DNA of 64,000 nt from Novosphingobium sp. (GTDB taxonomy: Bacteria > Pseudomonadota > Alphaproteobacteria > Sphingomonadales > Sphingomonadaceae), in the NCBI GenBank assembly GCA_017745295.1, contig JAGHZR010000010.1, positions 62,001-126,000 of the forward strand, read 5' to 3'. Below are positions 7,705 through 17,344 of the stretch, one piece after another (position 1 is the stretch's first letter; each line of letters begins with the position of its first letter). The notes under the pieces were generated by a model. The model worked only from the letters and a program-made list of their open reading frames with translations, searched no databases and was not told the origin of the DNA. Position numbers and translations under genes: made by a program.

Positions 7705-10038
7705 ATGACCTGTCGCAGCCTTTCGGCTCTGCTTCTCGCGTCCAGCATCCTCGCCGCCGCCGCGCCTGCCCAGGCGCAAGTTCAGAATCAGGCCCAGTCG
7801 CTCGACCAGCCGGGCGGCGACATCGTCGTCACCGCGCGCCGCCGCGAGGAAAGCGCGCAAACCGTGCCTGTCTCGGTCACCGCCTTCAACGCCGAAATGC
7901 TGCGCGAAAAGGCCGTCGTCAGCACCCAGGACCTGACTTACACGACGCCGGGTCTCAACGTCGCGCCGCAGACCTCGCGCGATACCCCCTCGATCGTCAT
8001 TCGCGGCCAGCGCCGCGCCACGGCGGGCGCCTCGGCTCCCTCGGTCGTGACCTACTTCGCCGACGTGCCGCTGCCCAACGAAGGTTCGATCGTGCCGACC
8101 TTCGACATCGGCTCGATCCAGGTGCTGAAGGGGCCGCAGGGCACCCTGTTCGGCCGCAACACCACCGGCGGCGCCCTGCTGCTCTATCCTGTCGCGCCGG
8201 ACTACGATCTGGCCGGTTACGGCCAGGTCACGCTCGGCTCCTACAACGAGACCACGTTCGAGGGCGCGGTGAACGTGCCGATCGTCGATGACCATGTGGC
8301 ACTGCGCGTCGCTGGCCAGATCGCCCGCCGCGACGGCTATACCAAGAACCACGGCAACGGCGGCGACCTCGACGACCGCCACAACGACGCCTTCCGCGCC
8401 TCGCTTCTGTTCGAACCCGTGGACGGCCTGAAGAACACCACCGTGTTCGACTGGTACCGCGCGCGCGAGAACGGCACCGGCACCGTGCTGAGCGGCGTCT
8501 ACCCGAACCCCGCCGTCAGCGGCGGCGGCACCGCACGCACGGCGGCCAACCGCCCCTACTTCGACTGCGGCGTCGCCGGTTGCGACATCGACATCGCCCT
8601 CGCCGAACAGCAGGCGGCAGGCGTCCGAGACATCAGCACCAGCATCGATCCCTACTCGAACCGCACGTTCTGGGGCATTGCCAACACGTCCGAGCTGGAA
8701 GTGGGCAAGGTCACTTTCAAGAACATCTTCGGCTACCGCCGCAGCAAGGTTGCCGCCGCCCGCGACATGGACGGCACCTATCTCGCGCTCTACGACGGCA
8801 TCTCGAACACCAACGTCAAGCAGGTCTCGAACGAGTTCCAGATTCTCGGCTCGCTACTGAACGACCGGCTCGACTGGATCGTCGGCGCCTTCTATCTCAA
8901 GAGCGACCCGAGCGGCGTCAACGGCAGCGTCACTTACTCTGCGGTGATCCCCGGCAGGACCTTCACCTACAACGAGAACTACAACACTTCGACCAGCAAG
9001 GCGCTGTTCGGCCAGGTCGGCTATGCCTTCGGCGGCTTCGCGGAAGGCCTGCGCTTCAACGGCGGCTTCCGCTACACCTGGGACAAGTCCTCGGGCTGCT
9101 CGGTGGCGACGCTCGACACCGCCGCCCACATCGGGCCTGACGATTGCGGGACTTCGGGCGGCAAGACCGGATCGGAAAGCTCCAAGGCGCCGACCTGGAC
9201 GCTGGGCTTCGACTACAAGGTCAACGACGACCTGTTCCTCTACGTCACCAACCGCCGCGGCTACCGCTCGGCAGGCTTCAACCAGAGCGGCATGTCGCCG
9301 TACTTCGACGGTTTCGAGACCTTCAAGCCGGAGAAAGTCACCGACTACGAAGCGGGGATCAAGTCGAGCTGGGAACTGGGCGGCGTGAAGGGCCGGTTCA
9401 ACGTGGCGGCCTACACCAGCAAGTACAGCAACATCCAGCGCTCGATCTTCCCCGGCGCCGACTTCGACGGCGACGGCAATTCGGCCAACGATCCCAGCAG
9501 CCTGATCATCAACGCCGCCAAGGCGACGATCAAGGGCACCGAATTCGACTTCTCGCTCACGCCGACGAGAGGCTTAACCCTCTCGGGCTTCGGCGCCTAT
9601 ACCGATGCCAAGTACGACGAGTACGACGCCCCCGCCGCCTTCATCCCGCTGCTGGGCAACAACCCGGTGAACAACAAGTTCTCCTACACCCCCAAGTGGA
9701 CCCTGGGCGGCGGTGCCCGCTATGCGACCTACCTCGGCGACTTCGCCGAAATGGTATTCAACGCCAACTGGTTCCACAGCACCAAGGTCTGGTACGTCGA
9801 GCGTCCGCTGGACACCAACGGCATCCAGAAGGCCTACGACACCGTCAACCTGAAGCTGGACTTCAACAATATCGAGAACCGCGGCATCGACCTCGGCTTC
9901 TTCGTGCGTAACCTGTTCGATGTGACGTATGCCGCTGCGGGCGGTGTCGTCACGCCGTCCGTCACCTCGACCACGCTCGTCTACAACGAGCCGCGCGTGA
10001 TCGGTGCCCAGCTGCGCGTCTCCTTCGGGAAGCGCTGA
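7705..10038 (+). CDS. TonB-dependent receptor without STN domain
   Basis: This 777-residue outer-membrane receptor has a signal peptide (cleavage near AQAQ, residue 25), a TonB-box-like start to the plug (DIVVTARRREESAQ), the plug motif VLKGPQGTLFGRN near residue 140 and a barrel ending in LRVSFGKR. It lacks an STN domain, unlike its paralogue at 3409, so it cannot signal to FecR itself. It shares with that paralogue the loop YFDCGVAGCDID and a later Cys pair. It is followed by the M20 amidohydrolase and the DAACS transporter on the same strand, suggesting a common nutrient. Confidence 0.92.
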   Translation: MTCRSLSALLLASSILAAAAPAQAQVQNQAQSLDQPGGDIVVTARRREESAQTVPVSVTAFNAEMLREKAVVSTQDLTYTTPGLNVAPQTSRDTPSIVIRGQRRATAGASAPSVVTYFADVPLPNEGSIVPTFDIGSIQVLKGPQGTLFGRNTTGGALLLYPVAPDYDLAGYGQVTLGSYNETTFEGAVNVPIVDDHVALRVAGQIARRDGYTKNHGNGGDLDDRHNDAFRASLLFEPVDGLKNTTVFDWYRARENGTGTVLSGVYPNPAVSGGGTARTAANRPYFDCGVAGCDIDIALAEQQAAGVRDISTSIDPYSNRTFWGIANTSELEVGKVTFKNIFGYRRSKVAAARDMDGTYLALYDGISNTNVKQVSNEFQILGSLLNDRLDWIVGAFYLKSDPSGVNGSVTYSAVIPGRTFTYNENYNTSTSKALFGQVGYAFGGFAEGLRFNGGFRYTWDKSSGCSVATLDTAAHIGPDDCGTSGGKTGSESSKAPTWTLGFDYKVNDDLFLYVTNRRGYRSAGFNQSGMSPYFDGFETFKPEKVTDYEAGIKSSWELGGVKGRFNVAAYTSKYSNIQRSIFPGADFDGDGNSANDPSSLIINAAKATIKGTEFDFSLTPTRGLTLSGFGAYTDAKYDEYDAPAAFIPLLGNNPVNNKFSYTPKWTLGGGARYATYLGDFAEMVFNANWFHSTKVWYVERPLDTNGIQKAYDTVNLKLDFNNIENRGIDLGFFVRNLFDVTYAAAGGVVTPSVTSTTLVYNEPRVIGAQLRVSFGKR

Positions 10039-10052
10039 TTCCGAGTGCCGGC

Positions 10053-10080
10053 CCCCGCGCGGATACGATCCCGCGCGGGG
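10053..10080. terminator. intergenic hairpin between TBDR and amidohydrolase
   Basis: A perfect 10-bp GC-rich stem (CCCCGCGCGG / CCGCGCGGGG) with an 8-nt loop lies 15 bp after the receptor stop. No T-tract follows, so it may partially terminate or stabilise the upstream message rather than end it. Confidence 0.45.
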
Positions 10081-10117
10081 ACACCCTTTCGATACGACCT
10101 ACCATGGGGATAGCCTG

Positions 10118-11578
10118 ATGAAATCCTTCGTTCGTACCGCCCTGTTCCTTCTCGCCGCAGGGGCCTCCGCGCCCGCGCTCGCAGGCCCGCTTGCCGAGGC
10201 CGACCGCACCGCGATCCTCGCCGACGTCGATCGCGGCTCGGCGGCGATGGCGCGCAATGCCTTGCAGATCTGGTCCTGGGCCGAAGTCGGCTTCCAGGAG
10301 ACCAAAAGCTCCGGCCTGCTCCAGAAGGACCTCAAGGCCGCAGGCTTCCAGGTGACGCCGGGCGTCGCCGGAATGCCCACCGCCTTCGTCGCCAGCTTCA
10401 AGACCGGCGATGGCCCGGTCATCGGCATCCTCGCCGAATTCGACGCCCTGCCCGGCCTCGCCCAGGCCGCCGAGCCGGAACGCCGGGTGATCGACGGCGT
10501 CGCCGGGCACGCCTGCGGCCACAACCTGTTCGGCGCCGCCTCGATCGCCGCCGCCATCGCCACCAAGAACTGGATGGTCGCCCACGGCATCAAGGGCGAG
10601 CTGCGCGTCTACGGCGCGCCTGCCGAAGAAGGCGGCTCGGGCAAGGTCTTCCTTGTCCGCTCGGGCCTGACCAAGGACGTTTCCGCCATGCTGCACTGGC
10701 ACGCTGGCGACGGCTATAGCGCCATGCAGGGGCACGCGCTGGCCAATGTCAGCGCCAAGTTCCGCTTCCACGGCGTCGCGTCGCACGCCGCCGCCGCGCC
10801 CGAGCGCGGCCGTTCGGCCCTCGATGCCGTCGAGGCGATGGACAATATGGTCAACATGATGCGCGAGCATGTCCCGCAGGAAACCCGCATTCACTACGTC
10901 ATCACCGATGGCGGCAAGGCGCCCAACGTCGTGCCCGAGACCGCCGAGGTCTACTACTACGTCCGCCACCCCGACCAGCAGCAGGTGGCCGAGATCATGG
11001 AGCGCGTGAAGAAGGCCGCCGAAGGCGCGGCGCTCGGCACCGGCACCACGGTCGAATACAACCAGATCGGCGGCACTTTCGACCTGCTGCCGAACGACAC
11101 GCTCGGCCATGTGATGTACGACAACCTGAAGCAGGTGCCGCTGCCCAGCTACACGGCGCAGGAACAGGCCTTCCTCGACAAGATCGGAGCCACGCTGCCC
11201 AAGGGCGGCCGCAAGCGCGAGACCGGCGTGGCGCCTTATTCCAGCGGCGAGATCATGTCGGCCTCCACCGATGTCGGCGATGTCAGCTACACCACCCCGA
11301 CGGCGGGCATGTCCGCCGGGACCTGGGCGCCCGGCACCCCGCCGCACAGCTGGCAGGCGGTCGCCGCCAGCGGCAACAGCGTCGGCACCAAGGGCGCGGA
11401 AGTCGCCGCCAAGACCCTGGCGCTGACCGCCGCGCAGCTGTTCCAGAGCCCGGACACGCTGGCCGCCGCGAAGCAGGAACTCGACGAACGGCGCGGGCCG
11501 GACTTCGTCTACCGCTCGCTCCTCGGCGACAAGGCACCCTCGCTCGATTACCGCAAGGCTGGTTCGTCCAAGGACTGA
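10118..11578 (+). CDS. secreted M20-family amidohydrolase (AbgB-like)
   Basis: This 486-residue protein has a signal peptide (MKSFVRTALFLLAAGASAPALA), so it is periplasmic. Metal-ligand motifs of M20D amidohydrolases are present: GHACGHNLFGA near residue 135 and PAEEGGSGK near residue 170, with a lid/dimerisation domain between. Relatives (AbgB, aminoacylases, indole-3-acetyl-amino acid hydrolases) cleave an acyl or aroyl group from an amino acid. The start is ATG at 10118. It lies between a TBDR and a dicarboxylate/amino-acid symporter, which fits periplasmic cleavage of an imported conjugate (inference). Confidence 0.9.
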   Translation: MKSFVRTALFLLAAGASAPALAGPLAEADRTAILADVDRGSAAMARNALQIWSWAEVGFQETKSSGLLQKDLKAAGFQVTPGVAGMPTAFVASFKTGDGPVIGILAEFDALPGLAQAAEPERRVIDGVAGHACGHNLFGAASIAAAIATKNWMVAHGIKGELRVYGAPAEEGGSGKVFLVRSGLTKDVSAMLHWHAGDGYSAMQGHALANVSAKFRFHGVASHAAAAPERGRSALDAVEAMDNMVNMMREHVPQETRIHYVITDGGKAPNVVPETAEVYYYVRHPDQQQVAEIMERVKKAAEGAALGTGTTVEYNQIGGTFDLLPNDTLGHVMYDNLKQVPLPSYTAQEQAFLDKIGATLPKGGRKRETGVAPYSSGEIMSASTDVGDVSYTTPTAGMSAGTWAPGTPPHSWQAVAASGNSVGTKGAEVAAKTLALTAAQLFQSPDTLAAAKQELDERRGPDFVYRSLLGDKAPSLDYRKAGSSKD

Positions 11579-11612
11579 TCGCCTTTTACAGAATTGACCG
11601 GACCCATCCTGA

Positions 11613-11658
11613 CCCCGGTTCCGCTACTCCAAATCCGGCGGAACCGGGGGCTTTTTTT
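11613..11658 (+). terminator. rho-independent terminator after the amidohydrolase
   Basis: A 12-bp perfect stem (CCCCGGTTCCGC / GCGGAACCGGGG) with a 13-nt loop is followed at once by GC and seven T residues. This is the clearest intrinsic terminator in the window. It separates the TBDR-amidohydrolase message from the symporter gene, which therefore probably has its own promoter or relies on read-through. Confidence 0.85.
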
Positions 11659-11694
11659 GGGCTTCACGCACTCCCTTCGAAAAGAGAATTTCCT

Positions 11695-12954
11695 ATGTCG
11701 CGTCGCCTGACGACTTTCATCGTCACCGGGATGGTTTCCGGCGTCTGCGCGGGGTTCGCCGCCAACCGGCTCGTCGGCGATACGCCCGAGACGGCCAGGG
11801 AAGTGGCGGGCTACTTCCACCTGCTCGCCGACGTCTTCCTCCATCTCATCAAGATGATCATCGCCCCGCTGGTGTTCTCCACGCTGGTGGCGGGCATGGC
11901 GCATATGGGGGACAGTAAGGCGCTGGGCCGGATCGGCGGGCGGGCGATGGCTTGGTTCCTCACCGCCAGCCTGCTGTCGCTGGCGCTGGGCCTCATCCTC
12001 GTGAACCTGCTGACACCCGGCGAGGGGCTGCACCTCGTCCGCAGCGGCGGCGCCTCGACGATCGACGCCGAATCGCTCAACTTCCGCGACTTCGTGCTCC
12101 ACGTCTTCCCGACCTCGATGGTCGGGGCCATGGCGGAGAACTCGATCCTGCAGATCGTCGTCTTCTCGATCTTCGTGGGCGTGGCGCTCACCGCGCTCGG
12201 GGAAGAGGCCAGACCCATCGTCACGCTGATCGAGGCGATGGTGAAAATGATGCTGACGGTGACCGGCTATGTCATGCGCATGGCGCCGCTGGCGGTGTTC
12301 GGCGCGCTGGCGGCGGCAGTGACGACCGAGGGCATCGGCGTTCTGGCGACCTTCGGGCGACTGGTCGGATCGTTCTATCTCGCGCTCGGGACGCTGTGGC
12401 TGCTGCTGGTCTGCGCCGGGGCCCTGTTCCTTGGCAGGCGGATCCTCACCCTGCTGCGTCTGGTGCGCGAACCCGTGCTGCTGGCCTTTTCCACCGCATC
12501 GTCCGAGGCCGCCTATCCCAAGATGCTGGAGCAGCTCGACCGCTTCGGCGTGCCGCGCCGCATCTACAGCTTCATCCTGCCGCTGGGCTACAGCTTCAAC
12601 CTCGACGGTTCGATGATGTACGCCACTTTCGCGACGCTGTTCATCGCCCAGGCCTACGGCATCGACCTGCCGATCCTCACCCAGATCACGATCCTGCTGG
12701 TGCTGATGGTTACCAGCAAGGGAATCGCCGCCGTGCCCCGCGCCTCGCTGGTCGTCGTCGCGGCGACGCTCGGGCAGTTCGACCTCCCCGTGGAGGGCAT
12801 CGCCTTCATTCTGGCCGTCGATCACTTCATGGACATGGGCCGCACCGCCACCAACGTCCTCGGCAACGCCATCGCGACGGCGGTGATCGCGAAATCCGAA
12901 CAGAAGCTGGAGGCGGCGCAAGGCGCATCCCTCGAATGCGCCGCCCCGGCATGA
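11695..12954 (+). CDS. dicarboxylate/amino acid:cation symporter (DAACS family)
   Basis: This 419-residue polytopic inner-membrane protein has the GltP/DctA fold. Eight transmembrane segments and two re-entrant hairpins are readable, including STASSEAAYPKML (serine-rich hairpin 1), GYSFNLDGSMMY (NLDG substrate/cation site in TM7) and the MDMGRTATNVLGN motif in TM8. The family imports glutamate, aspartate or C4-dicarboxylates with H+ or Na+. Being next to a periplasmic amidohydrolase suggests it takes up the released amino acid. GlnQ- or regulator-type partners are not present. Confidence 0.9.
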   Translation: MSRRLTTFIVTGMVSGVCAGFAANRLVGDTPETAREVAGYFHLLADVFLHLIKMIIAPLVFSTLVAGMAHMGDSKALGRIGGRAMAWFLTASLLSLALGLILVNLLTPGEGLHLVRSGGASTIDAESLNFRDFVLHVFPTSMVGAMAENSILQIVVFSIFVGVALTALGEEARPIVTLIEAMVKMMLTVTGYVMRMAPLAVFGALAAAVTTEGIGVLATFGRLVGSFYLALGTLWLLLVCAGALFLGRRILTLLRLVREPVLLAFSTASSEAAYPKMLEQLDRFGVPRRIYSFILPLGYSFNLDGSMMYATFATLFIAQAYGIDLPILTQITILLVLMVTSKGIAAVPRASLVVVAATLGQFDLPVEGIAFILAVDHFMDMGRTATNVLGNAIATAVIAKSEQKLEAAQGASLECAAPA

Positions 12955-12961
12955 AAACGCA

Positions 12962-12992
12962 GGGAGAAGCGCTTCGCCAGAGCGCTTCTCCC
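12962..12992. terminator. bidirectional terminator between symporter and czcA
   Basis: A perfect 12-bp stem (GGGAGAAGCGCT / AGCGCTTCTCCC) with a 7-nt loop lies 7 bp after the symporter stop and 9 bp before the end of the convergent czcA gene. There is no strong T-tract on either side, but its position between convergent genes supports a shared terminator. Confidence 0.65.
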
Positions 12993-13000
12993 TTCTGCCC

Positions 13001-16000
13001 TTACCCGGCGGGTTCCTCGCCCGGCATGTCACGGCGCCCATATCGCGCATAGAGCGTCGGCAGGACGAACAGCGTGAGCAGGGTCGCCGAGATCAGCCCC
13101 CCGATCACCACTGTGGCAAGCGGCTTCTGCACTTCCGCGCCTGCCCCGGTGCCCAGTGCCATCGGCACGAAACCGAGGCTGGCGACAAGCGCCGTCATCA
13201 CCACCGGGCGCAGGCGCTGGATCGCGCCGGAGCGGGCCGCCTCGGCCCGTTCCATGCCCTGCCGCATGAGGTCCTGGATCGACGAAACCATGACCAGACC
13301 GTTGAGCACGGCGATGCCCGACAGCGCGATGAAGCCCACCGCCGCCGCGATGGAGAAGTCCATGCCGCGTGCGAACAGCAGCAGGACGCCGCCGACCAGA
13401 GCCAGAGGAACCCCGGTGAACACGATCGCCGCATCCCGGATCGAACCGAGCGCACCGTACAGCAGCAACAGGATCAGCGCGAAACAGGCCGGTATCACCA
13501 GTTGCAGCCGCGCCCTTGCGGAAGCCAGATTCTCGAACTGGCCGCCCCATTCCAGATAGCTGCCTGCCGGAAGCCGGACCTCGCCGGCAATCGCCGCTCG
13601 GGCATCTTCGACCACGCTGCCGACATCGCGGCCCCGCACATTCGCCTGGACGACGACGCGGCGCTTGCCGTTCTCGCGGCTGATCTGGTTCGGGCCGTCG
13701 ATGACGCGGATGTCGGCAACACTGGCCAGCGGCACGAACCCTCCTCCCGGCACCGGCACCTGGACCTGCTCCAGCACGCCGATATCGGCACGCTGCGCTT
13801 CGGAAAGGCGGATGACGATCGGGAAACGGCGATCGCCCTGGAAGATCGTGCCCGCCTCGCGCCCGCCGAGCGTGGCCGTGACGATATCCTGCACGTCCTG
13901 CGCGGTGACGCCGAGGCGCGCCATGGCATCGCGATTGGCGCGAATGTCGAGCATGGGAAGTCCCGTGGTCTGCTCCACTTTCACGTCCACCGCCCCCGGC
14001 GTGCGGCGCAGCACCCCGGCGATCTTCTCGGCCGTGGCATTCATGGCATCGAAGTCTTCGCCGAAGACCTTGACCGCGATGTCGCCGCGCACCCCAGCGA
14101 TCAGCTCGTTGAAGCGCATCTGGATGGGCTGCGTGACCTCGTAGGCATTGCCCGGGAACCTGTTCAGTTCCTTTTCCAGCCGGGCCACGAGGGCCTCCTT
14201 GGTGAGCTTCCTGTCGGGCCACTGGTCGCGCGGCTTCAACATCACGAACATGTCGGTGGCATTGGGCGGCATCGGATCGGATGCCAGTTCCGCCGTGCCC
14301 GTCTTGGAGAAGACGAACCGCACTTCCGGCTGCCGCGACAGCATCCGCTCGATCGGCACCTGCATCGCCTGGCTCTGCTGCACGGACGTCGCGGGGATGC
14401 GCAAGGCCTGGATCAGCAGGTCGCCTTCATCGAGCTGCGGCAGAAAGACCTGTCCCAGCGACAGGAACGCGGCGATGGCGAGGACAAACCCGCCGATCCC
14501 CACGCCCACCGTCATGCCCGGCCGCTTCATCGCCTTGTCGAGACCCGGCGCATAGCGCGCCTTGAGCCAGGCCATGATCCGGCCTTCCTTCTCCTCCACG
14601 CGGTTGGAGAGCCAGATCGCGATCGCGGCGGGCACCGCGGTCAGGGAGAGCACGAAGGCAAAGGCCAGCGCCATGATGACCGTCAGCGCCATCGGCACGA
14701 AGGTCTTGCCCTCCACGCCGCTGAGCGTGAGCAGCGGGATATAGACGAGAATGATGATCGCCTGCCCATAGACCGAAGGCCGGATCATCTCGCGGGCGGC
14801 GGCAGCCACTGTGGCAAGACGCTCCTCCACGGTCAGCAGACGCCCGTTGTCGTGTTGCCGCTCCGCCATGCGCCGCAGCGCATTCTCGACGATAATGACG
14901 GCGCCGTCGACGATCAGCCCGAAGTCCAGCGCGCCGAGGCTCATGAGGTTGGCCGAGACACCGGCCCTGAGCATGCCGAAGCCGGTCAGGAGCATCGTGA
15001 TCGGGATCACCATCGCCGCGATCAGCGCCGCGCGGAAATTTCCGAGCAGCGCGAAGAGCACGACGATGACCAGCAGCGCCCCTTCGCCCAGATTCCCCGC
15101 GACGGTCCTGATCGTCGAATTGACGAGCTGCGTGCGGTCCATCACCGGCTGCACGATCACGTCAGGCGGCAGCGAGGCATTGATCTCCTGGAGGCGATCC
15201 GCGACTGCCGTGGCGACCGTCCGGCTGTTCTCGCCGATGCGCATGATCGCGGTGCCGACGACGACCTCGGTGCCGTTCTCCGAAGCCGAGCCCATGCGGA
15301 TGGCCTGCCCGGTCCGGACCTCGGCAACCTGGCCAAGCGTGACGGGAACGCCGCCGCGCGTCGCGACCACGACCTTGGTCAGTTCGCTGGCGTTCCGGAT
15401 CAGCGCGTCGGACCGCACGGCCAGTCCTTCGCCGTTGCGGTTGACGAAACCGCCGCCCACGCTCGTATTGTTGCGCTCCAGCGCGGTGGCAAGGTCGGTG
15501 AGCGTGATGTTCATCGCCGCCAGACGCTGGACATCCGGCACGACCAGGAACTGCCTGGCATAGCCGCCGATGGAATCGACCCCGGCAAGCCCTTTGGTGT
15601 TCTTGAGGAGGGGGGCGACGATCCCGTCCTGCGCGGTGCGAAGATAGGTCGCCTTGTCGGTCTCGTCGGTCAGGCGTTCGCCTTCGGGGGTGATGTAGCT
15701 CCCGTCCGGTTGCATGCCGGGTTCGCCGGGGAGATGCTTGTCATCCTTGCGGTGTTCGAGGCGGACGGTCCACATGTAGACCTCGCCAAGCCCGGTGGCG
15801 ATCGGTCCCATCTCAGGATTGACCCCGGCGGGGAGGTTTTCCTTCACCCCGGTAAGGCGCTCGCCCACCTGCTGGCGCGCGAAGTAGATGTCGGTGCTCT
15901 CGTCGAACACCGCGGTGATCTGCGCGAAGCCGTTGCGGCTCAGCGAACGGGTATGTTCGAGGCCGGGAATACCGGCCAGCGCGGTCTCGATCGGGAACGA

Positions 16001-16195
16001 GACCTGCTTTTCGACCAGTTCCGGCGACAGTGCCGGGGCGCGGATATTGATCTGCACCTGATTGTTGGTGATGTCCGGCACCGCGTCGATGGGGAGCCGG
16101 TACAGGGCGGCGGCGCCGACGATGGCGGCAAGGACGGTCAGCAGCAAAACGAGCCAGCGCTTGCGAACCGCCCAGTTGACGATGGGGGCGATCAT
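13001..16195 (-). CDS. czcA: CzcA-type heavy-metal efflux RND pump
   Basis: This 1064-residue inner-membrane proton/metal antiporter has twelve transmembrane helices and two large periplasmic loops. The TM4 motif DFGLIVDGAVIIVEN (about residues 400-415) carries the two Asp and the Glu of the HME1/HME2 group. That group exports Co, Zn, Cd or Ni rather than Cu/Ag, so the family assignment comes from the motif. It is the third gene of a czcCBA order, 4 bp after the adaptor. It probably works with the downstream-strand CzcB and CzcC to export cations through the outer membrane. Confidence 0.93.
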   Translation of the reverse strand: MIAPIVNWAVRKRWLVLLLTVLAAIVGAAALYRLPIDAVPDITNNQVQINIRAPALSPELVEKQVSFPIETALAGIPGLEHTRSLSRNGFAQITAVFDESTDIYFARQQVGERLTGVKENLPAGVNPEMGPIATGLGEVYMWTVRLEHRKDDKHLPGEPGMQPDGSYITPEGERLTDETDKATYLRTAQDGIVAPLLKNTKGLAGVDSIGGYARQFLVVPDVQRLAAMNITLTDLATALERNNTSVGGGFVNRNGEGLAVRSDALIRNASELTKVVVATRGGVPVTLGQVAEVRTGQAIRMGSASENGTEVVVGTAIMRIGENSRTVATAVADRLQEINASLPPDVIVQPVMDRTQLVNSTIRTVAGNLGEGALLVIVVLFALLGNFRAALIAAMVIPITMLLTGFGMLRAGVSANLMSLGALDFGLIVDGAVIIVENALRRMAERQHDNGRLLTVEERLATVAAAAREMIRPSVYGQAIIILVYIPLLTLSGVEGKTFVPMALTVIMALAFAFVLSLTAVPAAIAIWLSNRVEEKEGRIMAWLKARYAPGLDKAMKRPGMTVGVGIGGFVLAIAAFLSLGQVFLPQLDEGDLLIQALRIPATSVQQSQAMQVPIERMLSRQPEVRFVFSKTGTAELASDPMPPNATDMFVMLKPRDQWPDRKLTKEALVARLEKELNRFPGNAYEVTQPIQMRFNELIAGVRGDIAVKVFGEDFDAMNATAEKIAGVLRRTPGAVDVKVEQTTGLPMLDIRANRDAMARLGVTAQDVQDIVTATLGGREAGTIFQGDRRFPIVIRLSEAQRADIGVLEQVQVPVPGGGFVPLASVADIRVIDGPNQISRENGKRRVVVQANVRGRDVGSVVEDARAAIAGEVRLPAGSYLEWGGQFENLASARARLQLVIPACFALILLLLYGALGSIRDAAIVFTGVPLALVGGVLLLFARGMDFSIAAAVGFIALSGIAVLNGLVMVSSIQDLMRQGMERAEAARSGAIQRLRPVVMTALVASLGFVPMALGTGAGAEVQKPLATVVIGGLISATLLTLFVLPTLYARYGRRDMPGEEPAG

Positions 16196-16199
16196 CGGC

Positions 16200-17339
16200 T
16201 CAGTCCTCGTGCGCCGCTTCGCCCTTGCCGAGTTCGGCCTTGAGCGTGAAGCTGTTGACGGTGGCGATCTGCTCGTTGCCCTTCAGGCCCGACCTGACGA
16301 TCACGGTGCCCCCGGCATTGTCGCCGAGCGTCACGGGCACCGCCTGGAACCCGGCCCCGGTGCGCACGAAGATCACGCTCCTGCCCGCGACTGTCTGGAT
16401 GGCGGTGCTGGGCACGCGCACGGCGCTGTCGCTGCCCTCGCCATTGAGCTGGACCGAAGCCGTGACCGGCTCGCCCACGCGCCATTGACCGCCGCGATTG
16501 TCGAGCGTGGCCATGACCGGCACGAGCCGGGTCTGCGGATCGAGCGCGGGGGAAACGAACGTCACCCTGGCGGTGGCGCTGCGGCCGGCTGCGGTAACGG
16601 CTACCGAACTGCCCGGCTTCACCCGCCCGGCATCCGCCGGTTGCAGGCTCAGCGCAAGCGAGACGCTCGACAGATCGGCGATCCGGTAGAGTTCGGCATT
16701 GGCATCGACGGTCTGGCCGAGCACGACGCTGCGGGCGATCACCTGCCCGGATATCGGCGCGGTAATACCAAGGCGGTTGAGGCCGCCCCCGCCGACACCC
16801 GCCGCCGAAATCTGGCCCTGCGCCTGCCGGTAGGCGATCCGGGCTTCGGCGGCCGCCGTGCGCGCCGCGATCAGGTCCTGCTCGGGCGAAACGCGCTGGG
16901 CGAACAGACGCTGCTCGCGGGCCAGATTCGCGTTGGCCAGGGCAAGACGCGCGCGGCTTGCCTCGACTTCGCCCTTGAGCAGGGCGGCTTCGCGGCTCTC
17001 GATCACCGCGAGAATCTGGCCGCGCCCCACCGACTGGCCGAGATGCCGGTCGAGCGCCACCACGCGCCCGCCGATCGCCGCGGACACGACTTGCGTGCCT
17101 TGCGGATCCCCTTCGACGATCGCCGGCAGTTCGAGCGTGCCCGAACCGCCCACCACCGGACGGCCAAGCTGGATGCCCGCCGAGGCGATCTGCTCCTGCG
17201 TCAGCGTGACCTTGCCGTCATCGGCATGGGCGGCCTCGCCTACCCCTTCTTCCTTCGGAGCGGCATCCTGCGAACTGCCGCCGCCACAGCCTGCAACGGA
17301 AAACGCCAGTGCGGCACAGGCAAACATGTAAAGCTTCAT
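16200..17339 (-). CDS. czcB: CzcB-type periplasmic adaptor of RND efflux
   Basis: This 379-residue protein has a lipoprotein signal ending in a lipobox (SVAGC; Cys21 lipidated). Then come a barrel-sandwich domain, an alpha-helical hairpin (about 130-200) and a beta-barrel with the GQTVDANAELYRIADLS segment typical of membrane fusion proteins. The ATG at 17339 gives the complete lipoprotein signal; an upstream TTG at 17348 is less likely. It bridges CzcA and the TolC-like CzcC. The spacer to the czcC stop is 5 bp and to the czcA start 4 bp. Confidence 0.92.
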   Translation of the reverse strand: MKLYMFACAALAFSVAGCGGGSSQDAAPKEEGVGEAAHADDGKVTLTQEQIASAGIQLGRPVVGGSGTLELPAIVEGDPQGTQVVSAAIGGRVVALDRHLGQSVGRGQILAVIESREAALLKGEVEASRARLALANANLAREQRLFAQRVSPEQDLIAARTAAAEARIAYRQAQGQISAAGVGGGGLNRLGITAPISGQVIARSVVLGQTVDANAELYRIADLSSVSLALSLQPADAGRVKPGSSVAVTAAGRSATARVTFVSPALDPQTRLVPVMATLDNRGGQWRVGEPVTASVQLNGEGSDSAVRVPSTAIQTVAGRSVIFVRTGAGFQAVPVTLGDNAGGTVIVRSGLKGNEQIATVNSFTLKAELGKGEAAHED

Positions 17340-17344
17340 GACGA

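Noticed and set aside
11548..13050. Minus-strand frame opposite the symporter
   Set aside because: It is rich in His, Gln and Arg with no motif, and the plus strand has a complete DAACS protein and flanking terminators.
13502..16243. Plus-strand frame of about 910 codons opposite czcA
   Set aside because: It is His/Asp/Arg-rich and lacks any fold, while the opposite strand encodes a full RND pump.
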